Shown here: positions 7,052 to 14,847 of the stretch, in pieces
Layout of the letters: the number at the start of each line of letters is the position of its first letter
Position numbering within the stretch: the first letter of the stretch is position 1
NCBI GenBank assembly: GCA_002399505.1
Contig: DHDT01000018.1
Coordinates: 4,835 to 19,681, forward strand
DNA length: 14,847 nucleotides
Direction: 5' to 3'
DNA from: Caryophanales bacterium UBA4869
Lineage (GTDB): Bacteria; Bacillota_I; Bacilli_A; RFN20; CAG-288
Translations under genes and position numbers: made by a program
Notes under the pieces: model-generated
What the model was told of the DNA's origin: nothing
The model's database searches: none
Seen by the model: the letters and a program-made list of their open reading frames with translations, nothing else

Positions 7052-7066
7052 CTATCCGTCTTTAGA

Positions 7067-9000
<1,934 letters not shown>

Positions 9001-9043
9001 TTTAAGTCCTCCGTTTTAGCAATCTTTTTATTCGACTGCTATT

Positions 9044-9071
9044 ATTATAAAGCGAGAATTAGCAATTTCAA
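9044..9071 (-). promoter_or_regulatory. Sigma-A promoter of groESL
   Basis: Read on the minus strand, TTGAAA (9071-9066) and TATAAT (9049-9044) are separated by 16 bases. The -10 box is perfect and the -35 differs at one base. The whole promoter lies within the inverted repeat at 9047-9097, so a bound repressor would block RNA polymerase directly. The expected start is about 35 bases ahead of the groES ATG. Confidence 0.85.
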
Positions 9072-9097
9072 GTGTGAAGTGCTAATTCTCGCTTTAT
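9047..9097. promoter_or_regulatory. CIRCE-like HrcA operator inside an extended 18-bp inverted repeat
   Basis: The arms ATAAAGCGAGAATTAGCA (9047-9064) and its exact complement (9080-9097) flank a 15-base spacer. The central 27 bases (9059-9085) follow the CIRCE layout TTAGCACTC-N9-GAGTGCTAA; on the minus strand the halves read TTAGCACTT and AATTGCTAA, eight and seven of nine matches. The six outer bases of each CIRCE half are perfect while the inner ones have drifted, and the symmetry continues 12 bp further out on each side than in the usual element. HrcA control of groESL is the expected function. Confidence 0.88.
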
Positions 9098-9365
9098 CAG
9101 ACAGATTTTCAAGTGTTGAACAATATCTAATATAGGGATGTACAAAGCCTTTGTTAGTTTAAAACGCTTTAAAAGTTATTAGATATACTACATACCATAT
9201 AAAGACAATTCGATTCTATATGTCCCAGAAACCGACAAGAAAAATAAAGATGGTTTTCTTTAGATTAATAGAGAGTAAACTCGTACAATAAAGCAAAAAA
9301 CCAAGACTCTTTAAAAAACTGATTTAAGACAATCATTGATTTATTAATGAAAAATATGATTAATC
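9098..9365. other. Gene-free AT-rich stretch between the groESL promoter and the AAA ATPase gene
   Basis: No coding frame with a family match or a ribosome site is seen. The stretch contains an inverted repeat with 10-bp arms, ATATCTAATA (9123-9132) and TATTAGATAT (9177-9186), separated by 44 bases, and a small palindrome ACAAAG-C-CTTTGT (9142-9154) between them. Neither has a T run that would make a clear terminator for the ATPase transcript, which ends at 9366 going leftward. It may be a 3' untranslated region or a remnant of insertion. Confidence 0.4.
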
Positions 9366-10757
9366 TTATAATTTGGCCTTTTTGATTGTGTAGTCCTCTG
9401 CAATTATATCCTTGTTATTATTTAATAAAAAAGTAAGAAAAAGAGGGATGGTAAAAACTCCGTTTTCAAACCCGATATTTTTATTCTTAATACAAATCAG
9501 TCTGGTTTGACCATAATGCTCTTTATTTTGAAGAACGGTTTTTGCACTCTTAGCTGTCCCATTTTCAGCTTTCACTTCTAAAAGCGTGCTGACTACTTCA
9601 TAATTGATAACAAAATCGATTTCCAATCCCGAGGTCTTTGAAAAATAAAACAGAGGAACATCATTTTTCAAAAGAGAGTCGGCAACCAAAGACTCATACA
9701 ATAAGCCTTTTGCCTGTCCGAGTTGTCCACTTAAAATAGCCTGAGTCGTTCCCTCTTCCAAAGAAGAGACGAGTAAACCTATATCATTAGGATAAATTTT
9801 AAATTGCTTATAAATTTCATTTGTTTTCAAAGGAATAGAAGGAATGGACAAGTTAAATGATTTTGAGATAATACCAGCATCACAAAGATATTCAAGGGCA
9901 TCATTCTTAGATGACTGATTACCGATGCCTCCAATCTTTGATACTATGTATCTTTTATTTTCTTTGCCTAAAAAAAACGGAATAAGATCATAGGCATTTC
10001 TTATCCTAGCTACTTCATTTAATTGAAAGCTGTTTTTTCCGGCTTTTCCTTTTCTCCTTCCAAAATCATTTTGCAGATCTTCGGAAATATTATGCAAGGT
10101 CCTTTGTGCTAAAGAAATATTATGAGTAGAAAGAAAAACATCAACCACTTCAGGAAAACCGCCAATGCAAAGATATTGTTTAAACAAGCCACTATAAACA
10201 TCAAACAAAGATTTAGCCAAAGGCTTTTTTTCAGCAAAACACTTTCTCAAAACATTTATATGTTGTTCTGTGTATCCATTAGCCCAAAGGAACTCTTCAA
10301 AATCCAACGTCTTCATAGTATAACTATCTTCATAACCCACGGGTAAAGGAGTTGAATCATCAGAAATATAGCCTTTGATTCCTAGAAAAGAGCCCGTAGA
10401 AATAATATCAAACCGTTTATCCAAAAAGAATTCTTTAAGACTTAATCTAGCTCTTGGGCATTCTTGAATTTCGTCAAAAATGAAAACCGTAGTTTTTGGT
10501 TCAAATATAGTATTTGGAAAATGAGCCGATATAAGTGGGAGAAGTTCGTTAATTGTAAGACTTCCAGAAAATATCTCAGTCAAAGAGGGGTTACTCATAA
10601 AATTTAAATATATAACATTTTTATAATGTTGTGCTGCAAAATGACGAACACTATATGTTTTACCTGACTGCCTGATTCCTTTAATTAATGCCGGCTTATG
10701 ATCTGGAATATTTTTCCAATTATTCAGCCAATTATTAATTTTTCTTTTAAGTTCCAT
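9366..10757 (-). CDS. AAA ATPase with DUF4143-type C-terminal domain (function unknown)
   Basis: The 463-aa protein belongs to a large family of prokaryotic ATPases often present in many copies in gut bacteria and of unproven role. The AAA domain has Walker A GIRQSGKT (27-34, Lys33), Walker B VFIFDEIQE (91-99, Asp95-Glu96) and a sensor-like STGSFLG (120-126). The C-terminal half looks like the PD-(D/E)XK fold seen in DUF4143: E355 in LLYES, E379/D381 in LEIDFVIN, and E394-V-K396 in LLEVKAENG. Nuclease chemistry is thus possible but unproven in this family. No membrane segment is seen. The DNA is clearly more AT-rich than its neighbours (9421-9480 has 17 G/C of 60; a groEL line, 7921-7980, has 29). 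It stands alone, without a Shine-Dalgarno site, behind its own promoter and a repeat array. It is probably an acquired accessory gene. Confidence 0.9.
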   Translation of the reverse strand: MELKRKINNWLNNWKNIPDHKPALIKGIRQSGKTYSVRHFAAQHYKNVIYLNFMSNPSLTEIFSGSLTINELLPLISAHFPNTIFEPKTTVFIFDEIQECPRARLSLKEFFLDKRFDIISTGSFLGIKGYISDDSTPLPVGYEDSYTMKTLDFEEFLWANGYTEQHINVLRKCFAEKKPLAKSLFDVYSGLFKQYLCIGGFPEVVDVFLSTHNISLAQRTLHNISEDLQNDFGRRKGKAGKNSFQLNEVARIRNAYDLIPFFLGKENKRYIVSKIGGIGNQSSKNDALEYLCDAGIISKSFNLSIPSIPLKTNEIYKQFKIYPNDIGLLVSSLEEGTTQAILSGQLGQAKGLLYESLVADSLLKNDVPLFYFSKTSGLEIDFVINYEVVSTLLEVKAENGTAKSAKTVLQNKEHYGQTRLICIKNKNIGFENGVFTIPLFLTFLLNNNKDIIAEDYTIKKAKL

Positions 10758-10763
10758 GGCACT

Positions 10764-10791
10764 ATTTTATTAGTGGAAAGTAAAAAATCAA
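10764..10791 (-). promoter_or_regulatory. Candidate leaderless promoter of the AAA ATPase gene
   Basis: On the minus strand TTGATT (10791-10786) and TAAAAT (10769-10764) are 16 bases apart. The A of the ATG (10757) falls seven bases after the -10 box, which is where transcription normally begins. Together with the absence of a ribosome site this predicts a leaderless mRNA. The spacer and -35 box are formed by the first unit of the repeat array. Confidence 0.55.
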
Positions 10792-10884
10792 GCGAGTTTC
10801 ATAAGCAAAAAGTAAAAAGTTAAAGCGAGTTTATACATTAAAAAGTAAAAAAGTAGACCGAGTTTTAAAAAGAAAAAGTAAAAA
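10777..10884. repeat. Direct repeats, about 3.5 units of 33-bp period, upstream of the AAA ATPase
   Basis: AAAGTAAAAA occurs at 10777-10786, 10809-10818, 10842-10851 and 10875-10884. CGAGTTT occurs at 10793-10799, 10826-10832 and 10859-10865. Within each unit the two boxes are 6-7 bases apart; units repeat every 32-33 bp, about three helical turns, so the boxes face the same side of DNA. The linkers between boxes differ. On the sense strand of the ATPase each unit reads AAACTCG, then TTTTTACTTT. The array ends inside the promoter, so it looks like a set of protein-binding sites. It could also be an iteron-like recognition or target array. Confidence 0.85.
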
Positions 10885-10951
10885 GATGATTCCAATAATC
10901 TTTTATAAAAGCATTTCTATTCTTTTGCTTAGTCAGAGAAATTTAGAGGAA

Positions 10952-11701
10952 TCAACCAATTTCAGCCGATTTATTGAGCACCTTAGATATAAACTTTTTA
11001 GGTACTAGATGTGAGAAAAGGTGTGCTAGTTTAATCTTAAAGCCTGGAACAATCTCCAGTTTACCTTTAAGCAAACCTTTTATAGCAGCTTTTCCGACCT
11101 TTTCCGGTTCTAAAGTCCCAATCTTAAACTTGCAATTAGCTTCTTTTTCAAAATCAGTCTTAACAGGACTAGGACACAAAGCCGATATAGTGACTTTGCT
11201 CTTTCTGTCTTTAAGCTCACGATAGTATCCATGAGCCAGCCAATAGCAGAAAGACTTTGTCGAATAATAAACCGTCATATAAGGAGCAGGACCAAAACTT
11301 GCAGCCGAACAAGTCATCAGTATCCTTCCACTGTTTTTGATGATGAATCTCTTTAAAAAAGTCTTCACCAGAATCAATGAGGCAATATCGTTGAGCTTAA
11401 CCATATTGACCTCTTTTTCCAGAGAAGTATCTGTCAGTTTTCCAATATCTCCGTATCCGGCATTATTGATAAAGACATCCATATTAAGATTCTCAGTATC
11501 ATCTAAAAGACGATAGCACTCTTTTTCATCAATCAGATCATATGAAGAAAAAGAAACCTTCCTATCAGGATATCTTTTTATGAGTTCCTGGGTTTTGCCT
11601 TCTTTTCTCGAGACCAGAAATACATCATATCCTCTCTTGAGAAGTTCATCAGCCATACAATATCCAATACCGTTAGTTCCGCCTGTGATCAATGCCAACA
11701 T
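10952..11701 (-). CDS. Short-chain dehydrogenase/reductase (classical SDR)
   Basis: This is a 249-aa NAD(P)-dependent oxidoreductase of the Rossmann fold. The cofactor motif TGGTNGIG is at 6-13. Arg32 after the second strand, with no acidic residue at its end, suggests NADPH. NNAG (79-82) follows. The catalytic set is Ser132, Tyr145 and Lys149 in YYSTK, with the standard 13-residue spacing between Ser and Tyr. The C-terminal third resembles the YqjQ/DltE-like subgroup, but the substrate cannot be deduced. A GGGAGAG ribosome site precedes the ATG, and the gene ends in TGA. It follows psuG after 50 bases that include a hairpin, so it may be transcribed partly by read-through. No clear terminator follows it. 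Any link to pseudouridine or sugar metabolism is inference. Confidence 0.9.
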   Translation of the reverse strand: MLALITGGTNGIGYCMADELLKRGYDVFLVSRKEGKTQELIKRYPDRKVSFSSYDLIDEKECYRLLDDTENLNMDVFINNAGYGDIGKLTDTSLEKEVNMVKLNDIASLILVKTFLKRFIIKNSGRILMTCSAASFGPAPYMTVYYSTKSFCYWLAHGYYRELKDRKSKVTISALCPSPVKTDFEKEANCKFKIGTLEPEKVGKAAIKGLLKGKLEIVPGFKIKLAHLFSHLVPKKFISKVLNKSAEIG

Positions 11702-11719
11702 GATAATTCTCTCCCTGTT

Positions 11720-11743
11720 AATAAAAGGCCGGCTAAGCCGGCC
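11720..11743 (-). terminator. GC-rich hairpin between psuG and the SDR gene
   Basis: On the minus strand GGCCGGC (11743-11737), loop TTA, GCCGGCC (11733-11727) is followed by TTTTATT. The perfect 7-bp all-GC stem and T-rich tail fit an intrinsic terminator, though the T run is short. It may end most transcripts after psuG or only lower expression of the SDR gene. Confidence 0.7.
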
Positions 11744-11751
11744 CTATAATA

Positions 11752-12660
11752 CTACTTGACCAAATCAGCTAATTCTTTAGCAATCTTTCCGCCTAAGGCA
11801 GCGTTGTTTTTAATCAAAGCGATGTTAGATTCGAGAGATTTTCCACCAGTCAGACCAACTAGTTTATCAAGAAGATAAGGAGTTACGGCCTTGCCGTGGA
11901 TATTGTCTTTCTCCATCATAGCCAGAGCTTCTTCAATCTTTTCTTCCATGACATCCTTATCCAATGAATACTCAGGAGGTATAGGATTTACAATCAAAGA
12001 ACCCTGATGAAGGCCAAGCTTCTGTGAATCGAAGATCATCGAAGCGATATCATGTGCTGATTCAGCACTGATATCCAAAGGATAGGAAGATTCTCTGGTA
12101 TAGAATAACGGCAGAGTCTTAGTGCGATAACCGATAACAGGGACACCCTTAGTCTCTAGGTATTCAATGGTACGGGGAATATCGAGGATTGCTTTAGGAC
12201 CGGCACAGATGACATTGACCGGTGTGCGATTAAATTCTTCTAAGTCGGCTGAGACATCCATGGTTTCATTGAATCCGCGGTGAACACCGCCGATTCCGCC
12301 TGTAGAGAACACTTTGATGTTTGCTAAGTGAGCCAAGATCATCGTCGCAGCAACCGTTGTCGAACCTGTCAGGCCACTGGCAATACAATAGGGAATATCC
12401 TTACGGGATACCTTGATGGCGGTGTGATTCTGACCTAAAGCTTCTATCTCTTCTCTGTTAAGTCCGATACAAATCCTTCCATTGATGATACCGATAGTAT
12501 AAGGTTCACCGCCGTTCTTTCTGATTTCTTCTTCGCAGGCTAACGCGCATTCGACATTCTGAGGATAAGGCATCCCATGAGTCAAAACAGTCGTCTCTAA
12601 AGCAACAGCGGGACGTCCGGATAAATCCGGAATATCCTTAATCGAATCTGAAATATCCAT
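11752..12660 (-). CDS. psuG: Pseudouridine-5'-phosphate glycosidase
   Basis: The enzyme splits pseudouridine 5'-phosphate into uracil and ribose 5-phosphate, breaking a C-C glycosidic bond during modified-nucleoside salvage. Counting from an upstream ATG at 12666, conserved blocks are ALETTVLTHGMPYPQN (22-37, Glu24), IKVSRKD (84-90, Lys85), VFSTGGIGGVHRG (119-131) and CAGPKAILDI (154-163). Lys158 corresponds to the lysine that forms the ribose adduct in E. coli PsuG. The length of 302-304 aa is normal. The ATG at 12660 is preferred because AAGGAG stands seven bases before it but only one base before the ATG at 12666. It follows the epimerase gene by 18 bases, so they share an operon. No pseudouridine kinase (PsuK) gene lies next to it in this window; it must be elsewhere if the pathway is complete. 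Confidence 0.96.
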   Translation of the reverse strand: MDISDSIKDIPDLSGRPAVALETTVLTHGMPYPQNVECALACEEEIRKNGGEPYTIGIINGRICIGLNREEIEALGQNHTAIKVSRKDIPYCIASGLTGSTTVAATMILAHLANIKVFSTGGIGGVHRGFNETMDVSADLEEFNRTPVNVICAGPKAILDIPRTIEYLETKGVPVIGYRTKTLPLFYTRESSYPLDISAESAHDIASMIFDSQKLGLHQGSLIVNPIPPEYSLDKDVMEEKIEEALAMMEKDNIHGKAVTPYLLDKLVGLTGGKSLESNIALIKNNAALGGKIAKELADLVK

Positions 12661-12667
12661 ATTCATT

Positions 12668-12673
12668 CTCCTT
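12668..12673 (-). promoter_or_regulatory. Ribosome binding site selecting the second ATG of psuG
   Basis: AAGGAG on the minus strand leaves one base before the ATG at 12666 and seven before the ATG at 12660. Ribosome spacing favours the second, giving an N-terminus starting MDISDSIK. Confidence 0.65.
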
Positions 12674-12678
12674 CTTTT

Positions 12679-13659
12679 CTACTTTTTAATAATATGGTAG
12701 CGAATAAAATGGTTATAGTGACGACCACCCCTCAAAATGAGATCAGAGAGAGGGTACATCTGAGGTTCAATGGCAATAGCTCTTCTTCTCTTCAATCCGG
12801 GAAGGTTAGTGAATTCAACGTCAGTCATCGAAGAGTCAACATAGAAATTGACGGCTCCATAATCAGTAAATGTTTCCAGAGTAAGCTTAGGTGTATCGAG
12901 AATCACCTGAGGGTTGTTTCCGTCGACATTGTCGAATAAAAAGCAATGATCAAGCGTTCCTATTTCAGGAATATCAATCTTAATCATATCGAGTTTGTCT
13001 TTGAGAAGACTGGGATTCCTGAAGTCTAAATACTTAGGAACATTGACGGTTCTGTTGATAAGCTGAGTTCCTTTTTTAAAAGCTCCATACTTAGAGGCAT
13101 TGACCTTGAGAGTATAGTTATCAACATTCTCAGAGCGGAAGATATTCCAATAGATATGATTCGATAAAGAGACAGGAGTATCTTTGTCGCTTTCAGCTTC
13201 AAAAGTAATCAGCAGATCATCGCTGTTCAAAGGCATAGAATAGATGACTCTTACGGTGAGATTTCCAGGGAACCCGCATTCTAAATCAGGTGAATGATAT
13301 TCAAAGATGATTTTAGGAGCGCCGTTGTCGTTTTCGACAGTCGCCGAAAATTCCCTGAAAGACAGGGATTCCATGATGCCGCCATGAAGACAGATACCCT
13401 CTTCATCGCCCAAAAGACGGTAGACTTCGTCTTCCATCTTCAGTCTTGATTTGATACGTCCGGCCACTCTTCCCAAAGTCTTACCAAAAAACTGAGGAGA
13501 ACATAAAAAGGCTGAAGGATCACTAAGCTCCAATATCAGCGGTTCTCCGTCAAGTGTAAGAGATTTGACTCCGGCACCCAATGAAGAGAAAGTGCCGACT
13601 AACCCTCTATTGTTACTAATCGTAAGATATCGGGATATTAGCTTAGTTTCTTCAGCCAT
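12679..13659 (-). CDS. galM: Aldose 1-epimerase (mutarotase, GalM-like)
   Basis: The 326-aa cytoplasmic enzyme interconverts alpha and beta anomers of aldoses such as galactose or glucose. GRVAGRI (63-69) and LHGG (91-94, His92) mark the N-terminal half of the beta-sandwich. NHIYWN (167-172) holds the catalytic acid His168, in place of the common NHTYFN. LDHCF (236-240) supplies Asp237, and AIEPQ (296-300) supplies the catalytic base Glu298. Length and order are normal for the family. The ribosome site is poor (AAGAAAG). It lies 21 bases after the unknown gene and 18 before psuG, so it is a middle gene of the operon. A role with ribose or other psuG-derived sugars is possible, but the classical Leloir role is the default. 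YihR/YphB-type epimerases of other specificity cannot be excluded. Confidence 0.92.
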   Translation of the reverse strand: MAEETKLISRYLTISNNRGLVGTFSSLGAGVKSLTLDGEPLILELSDPSAFLCSPQFFGKTLGRVAGRIKSRLKMEDEVYRLLGDEEGICLHGGIMESLSFREFSATVENDNGAPKIIFEYHSPDLECGFPGNLTVRVIYSMPLNSDDLLITFEAESDKDTPVSLSNHIYWNIFRSENVDNYTLKVNASKYGAFKKGTQLINRTVNVPKYLDFRNPSLLKDKLDMIKIDIPEIGTLDHCFLFDNVDGNNPQVILDTPKLTLETFTDYGAVNFYVDSSMTDVEFTNLPGLKRRRAIAIEPQMYPLSDLILRGGRHYNHFIRYHIIKK

Positions 13660-13680
13660 TTTCGTTATTTCTTTCTTAAG

Positions 13681-14691
13681 CTACTTAGCTTCAGGAGCTT
13701 CAGGAGCGGCTGGGGCAGTCTCAGCAGCAGGCTTTAACTTGCCGTCCTTAAATGCCTTATAACGGAAATCAAGGTCATCGGCAAAGAAGCTAGTGCAATG
13801 CTTGTTGAATTCATCAGGGTTGTTCTTCATGTCAGCCTTAAAACGTTCAACAGCGGCTTTCTGATCATCTCTCCAGGCATTGGACATGACAAGACGATTG
13901 TTGTCAAAAATATCCTGAACTAAGATAATGCCCTGTTTCTGATCAGCGGCATTGGCAAAGAAGGCATATCTGGTTTCAGTCTCCGCATCATCATAAACAA
14001 AGGTTGACTCAAACTTGGTCTTGTTTCCTTTGCCGTCATCTAAGTCAATCTGAGCCTTGACCTGTCCATTAAGTAACTGGGCAGCGGCTGAGATGGTCTT
14101 GTAAGAAGGTAAGAGATGAGCCTGTAAAAGCTCAGTCATCATATCAACACGCTTTCTGAGATCAGCGTTATTGCCGACAATCAGCTTAAGCTTCTTGGAA
14201 TCAGGAGTGACAGAGAAAAGATACTGACCACCGAATGAAAGACCGATGCAGGAAACAAAGAAAATACGGGAGACATAATCAAAATAACGATAGACTTCAA
14301 TCATTGTGACATCACGTCCGATAGAAGACTTGAGTTTGACTTCGACACCATGATTGGGAAGAGGATTCTCAACGACGATCTCATATTCGAGATTCTCTTC
14401 GATTTCCGGAGGAACAAGCTTTAAAGTAGGTTTGACATCGACATTATAATGACGAGTCTTATCAGCAGCAGTCTGTAAATCAGTGATTTCAGTGACAGCG
14501 CCGGTATCATAAGCGATATTGAAGATACGATAGATTAAAAGAGGCATATCATCGCCTAAGCAATAAGCTTCGATAGTTCCATCAGCCAAAGTCTCAGTAT
14601 GAATAAGGGTCAGTTTGGTAGAACGAACATACTTCTTGCTGTTCTCGTCGGCAGCAGCCTGAATCTTCTTTAAGATTTCTTCGTTTGTCAT
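13681..14691 (-). CDS. Unrecognised 336-aa cytosolic protein with Ala/Pro/Glu-rich tail
   Basis: I do not recognise this family. The start at 14691 is favoured because AAGGAG lies seven bases before it; an ATG at 14697 has only one base of spacing. No signal peptide is present. The one fairly hydrophobic stretch (about 140-160, IFFVSCIGLSFGGQYLFSV) is too polar for a sure membrane helix. The first half is rich in beta-prone residues, including ENLEYEIVVENPLPNHGVEVKL. The middle is helical with NADLRKRVDMMTELLQAHLL. An acidic FVYDDAETETRYAFFANA segment follows. The last 19 residues are low-complexity Ala/Pro/Glu/Lys, an exposed tail. It is the first gene of the galM-psuG operon, 21 bases ahead of galM, with its own good promoter. 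GC content and codon use look native. The steady codon pattern and operon position make it a real gene, and its function is open. Confidence 0.8.
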   Translation of the reverse strand: MTNEEILKKIQAAADENSKKYVRSTKLTLIHTETLADGTIEAYCLGDDMPLLIYRIFNIAYDTGAVTEITDLQTAADKTRHYNVDVKPTLKLVPPEIEENLEYEIVVENPLPNHGVEVKLKSSIGRDVTMIEVYRYFDYVSRIFFVSCIGLSFGGQYLFSVTPDSKKLKLIVGNNADLRKRVDMMTELLQAHLLPSYKTISAAAQLLNGQVKAQIDLDDGKGNKTKFESTFVYDDAETETRYAFFANAADQKQGIILVQDIFDNNRLVMSNAWRDDQKAAVERFKADMKNNPDEFNKHCTSFFADDLDFRYKAFKDGKLKPAAETAPAAPEAPEAK

Positions 14692-14698
14692 GATCATG

Positions 14699-14704
14699 CT
14701 CCTT
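14699..14704 (-). promoter_or_regulatory. Ribosome binding site selecting the second ATG of the unknown gene
   Basis: AAGGAG on the minus strand has one base before the ATG at 14697 and seven before the ATG at 14691. The later start is the better one. Confidence 0.65.
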
Positions 14705-14734
14705 AAATAGCGTTAATAACACACGTATGGGACT

Positions 14735-14763
14735 ATTATACTTTTTCGGTCTATTTATTTCCA
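14735..14763 (-). promoter_or_regulatory. Sigma-A promoter of the unknown gene-galM-psuG operon
   Basis: On the minus strand TGGAAA (14763-14758) and a perfect TATAAT (14740-14735) are 17 bases apart. The expected start near 14728 gives a leader of about 37 bases containing the AAGGAG site. The -35 box matches four of six consensus bases. Confidence 0.7.
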
Positions 14764-14847
14764 TTATTTCTATAAAAGTATAGTAACTGACTTTGGAACC
14801 GCTATTTTACAGATAATCAATAAGGGATCCATTCCTTTATTCCTATG

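Noticed and set aside
9277..9283. AAACTCG box downstream of the ATPase, matching the repeat-array box in inverse orientation
   Set aside because: A seven-base match is expected about once or twice by chance in this length, and the A-rich partner box is absent.
10777..10884. CRISPR array
   Set aside because: The period suits neither a 28-37-bp repeat with a similar spacer nor any cas gene nearby; only two short boxes are conserved and the units are contiguous.
10900..10911. CTTTTATAAAAG palindrome as a terminator of the SDR gene
   Set aside because: It is all A/T apart from its ends, has no loop room and no T run after it.
14819..14841. Hairpin at the right edge (AATAAGGGA with TCCTTTATT)
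   Set aside because: The stem is AT-rich with a G-T pair, and no T run follows on either strand; the neighbouring gene is not visible.
14845..14847. ATG at the last three bases as a new plus-strand gene
   Set aside because: No coding sequence is visible beyond it and there is no ribosome site ahead of it.

Overview
The window looks like chromosomal DNA of a low-GC Bacillota, possibly an Erysipelotrichia-like or related gut Bacilli lineage. The grounds are strong Shine-Dalgarno sites of the AAGGAG type, a CIRCE (HrcA) operator on groESL, a split Wzz-like adaptor plus BY-kinase pair of the Gram-positive type, and A/T-rich intergenic DNA. TGA is used as a stop (short-chain dehydrogenase gene), so the mycoplasma code is unlikely. 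The exact taxon cannot be fixed from this sequence.

Region 1 (1-7014) is a surface-polysaccharide (capsule/exopolysaccharide) locus. On the minus strand lie a phosphoglycosyl transferase (2064-2813) that would start the lipid-linked repeat unit, then two GT4-type glycosyltransferases (944-2056, and a partial one at 1-942 running off the left edge). Diverging from them across a 548-bp A/T-rich control region are a Wzz/YveK-like membrane adaptor (3362-4201) and a BY-kinase (4203-4913), which together control chain length and export. These converge on a VanZ-type membrane protein carrying an array of Ig-like repeats (4940-6469). Divergent from that is a low-molecular-weight tyrosine phosphatase (6529-7014), the expected partner that removes phosphate from the BY-kinase. 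Bidirectional hairpin terminators sit at both convergent junctions.

Region 2 (7067-9100) is groES-groEL on the minus strand. Its promoter is buried in an unusually long (18-bp arm) perfect inverted repeat containing a CIRCE-like operator.

Region 3 (9098-10951) holds one AT-rich gene for an AAA ATPase with a DUF4143-type C-terminus. Its only visible promoter places the start codon about where transcription should begin (leaderless), and just upstream is a 33-bp-period array of direct repeats that runs into the promoter. This is the most unusual structure in the window.

Region 4 (10952-14763) reads as one minus-strand transcription unit: an unrecognised 336-aa cytosolic protein, an aldose 1-epimerase (galM-like), pseudouridine-5'-phosphate glycosidase (psuG), a terminator-like hairpin, then a short-chain dehydrogenase. 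A good promoter precedes the first gene. No tRNA, rRNA, insertion sequence, CRISPR array or phage gene was seen.
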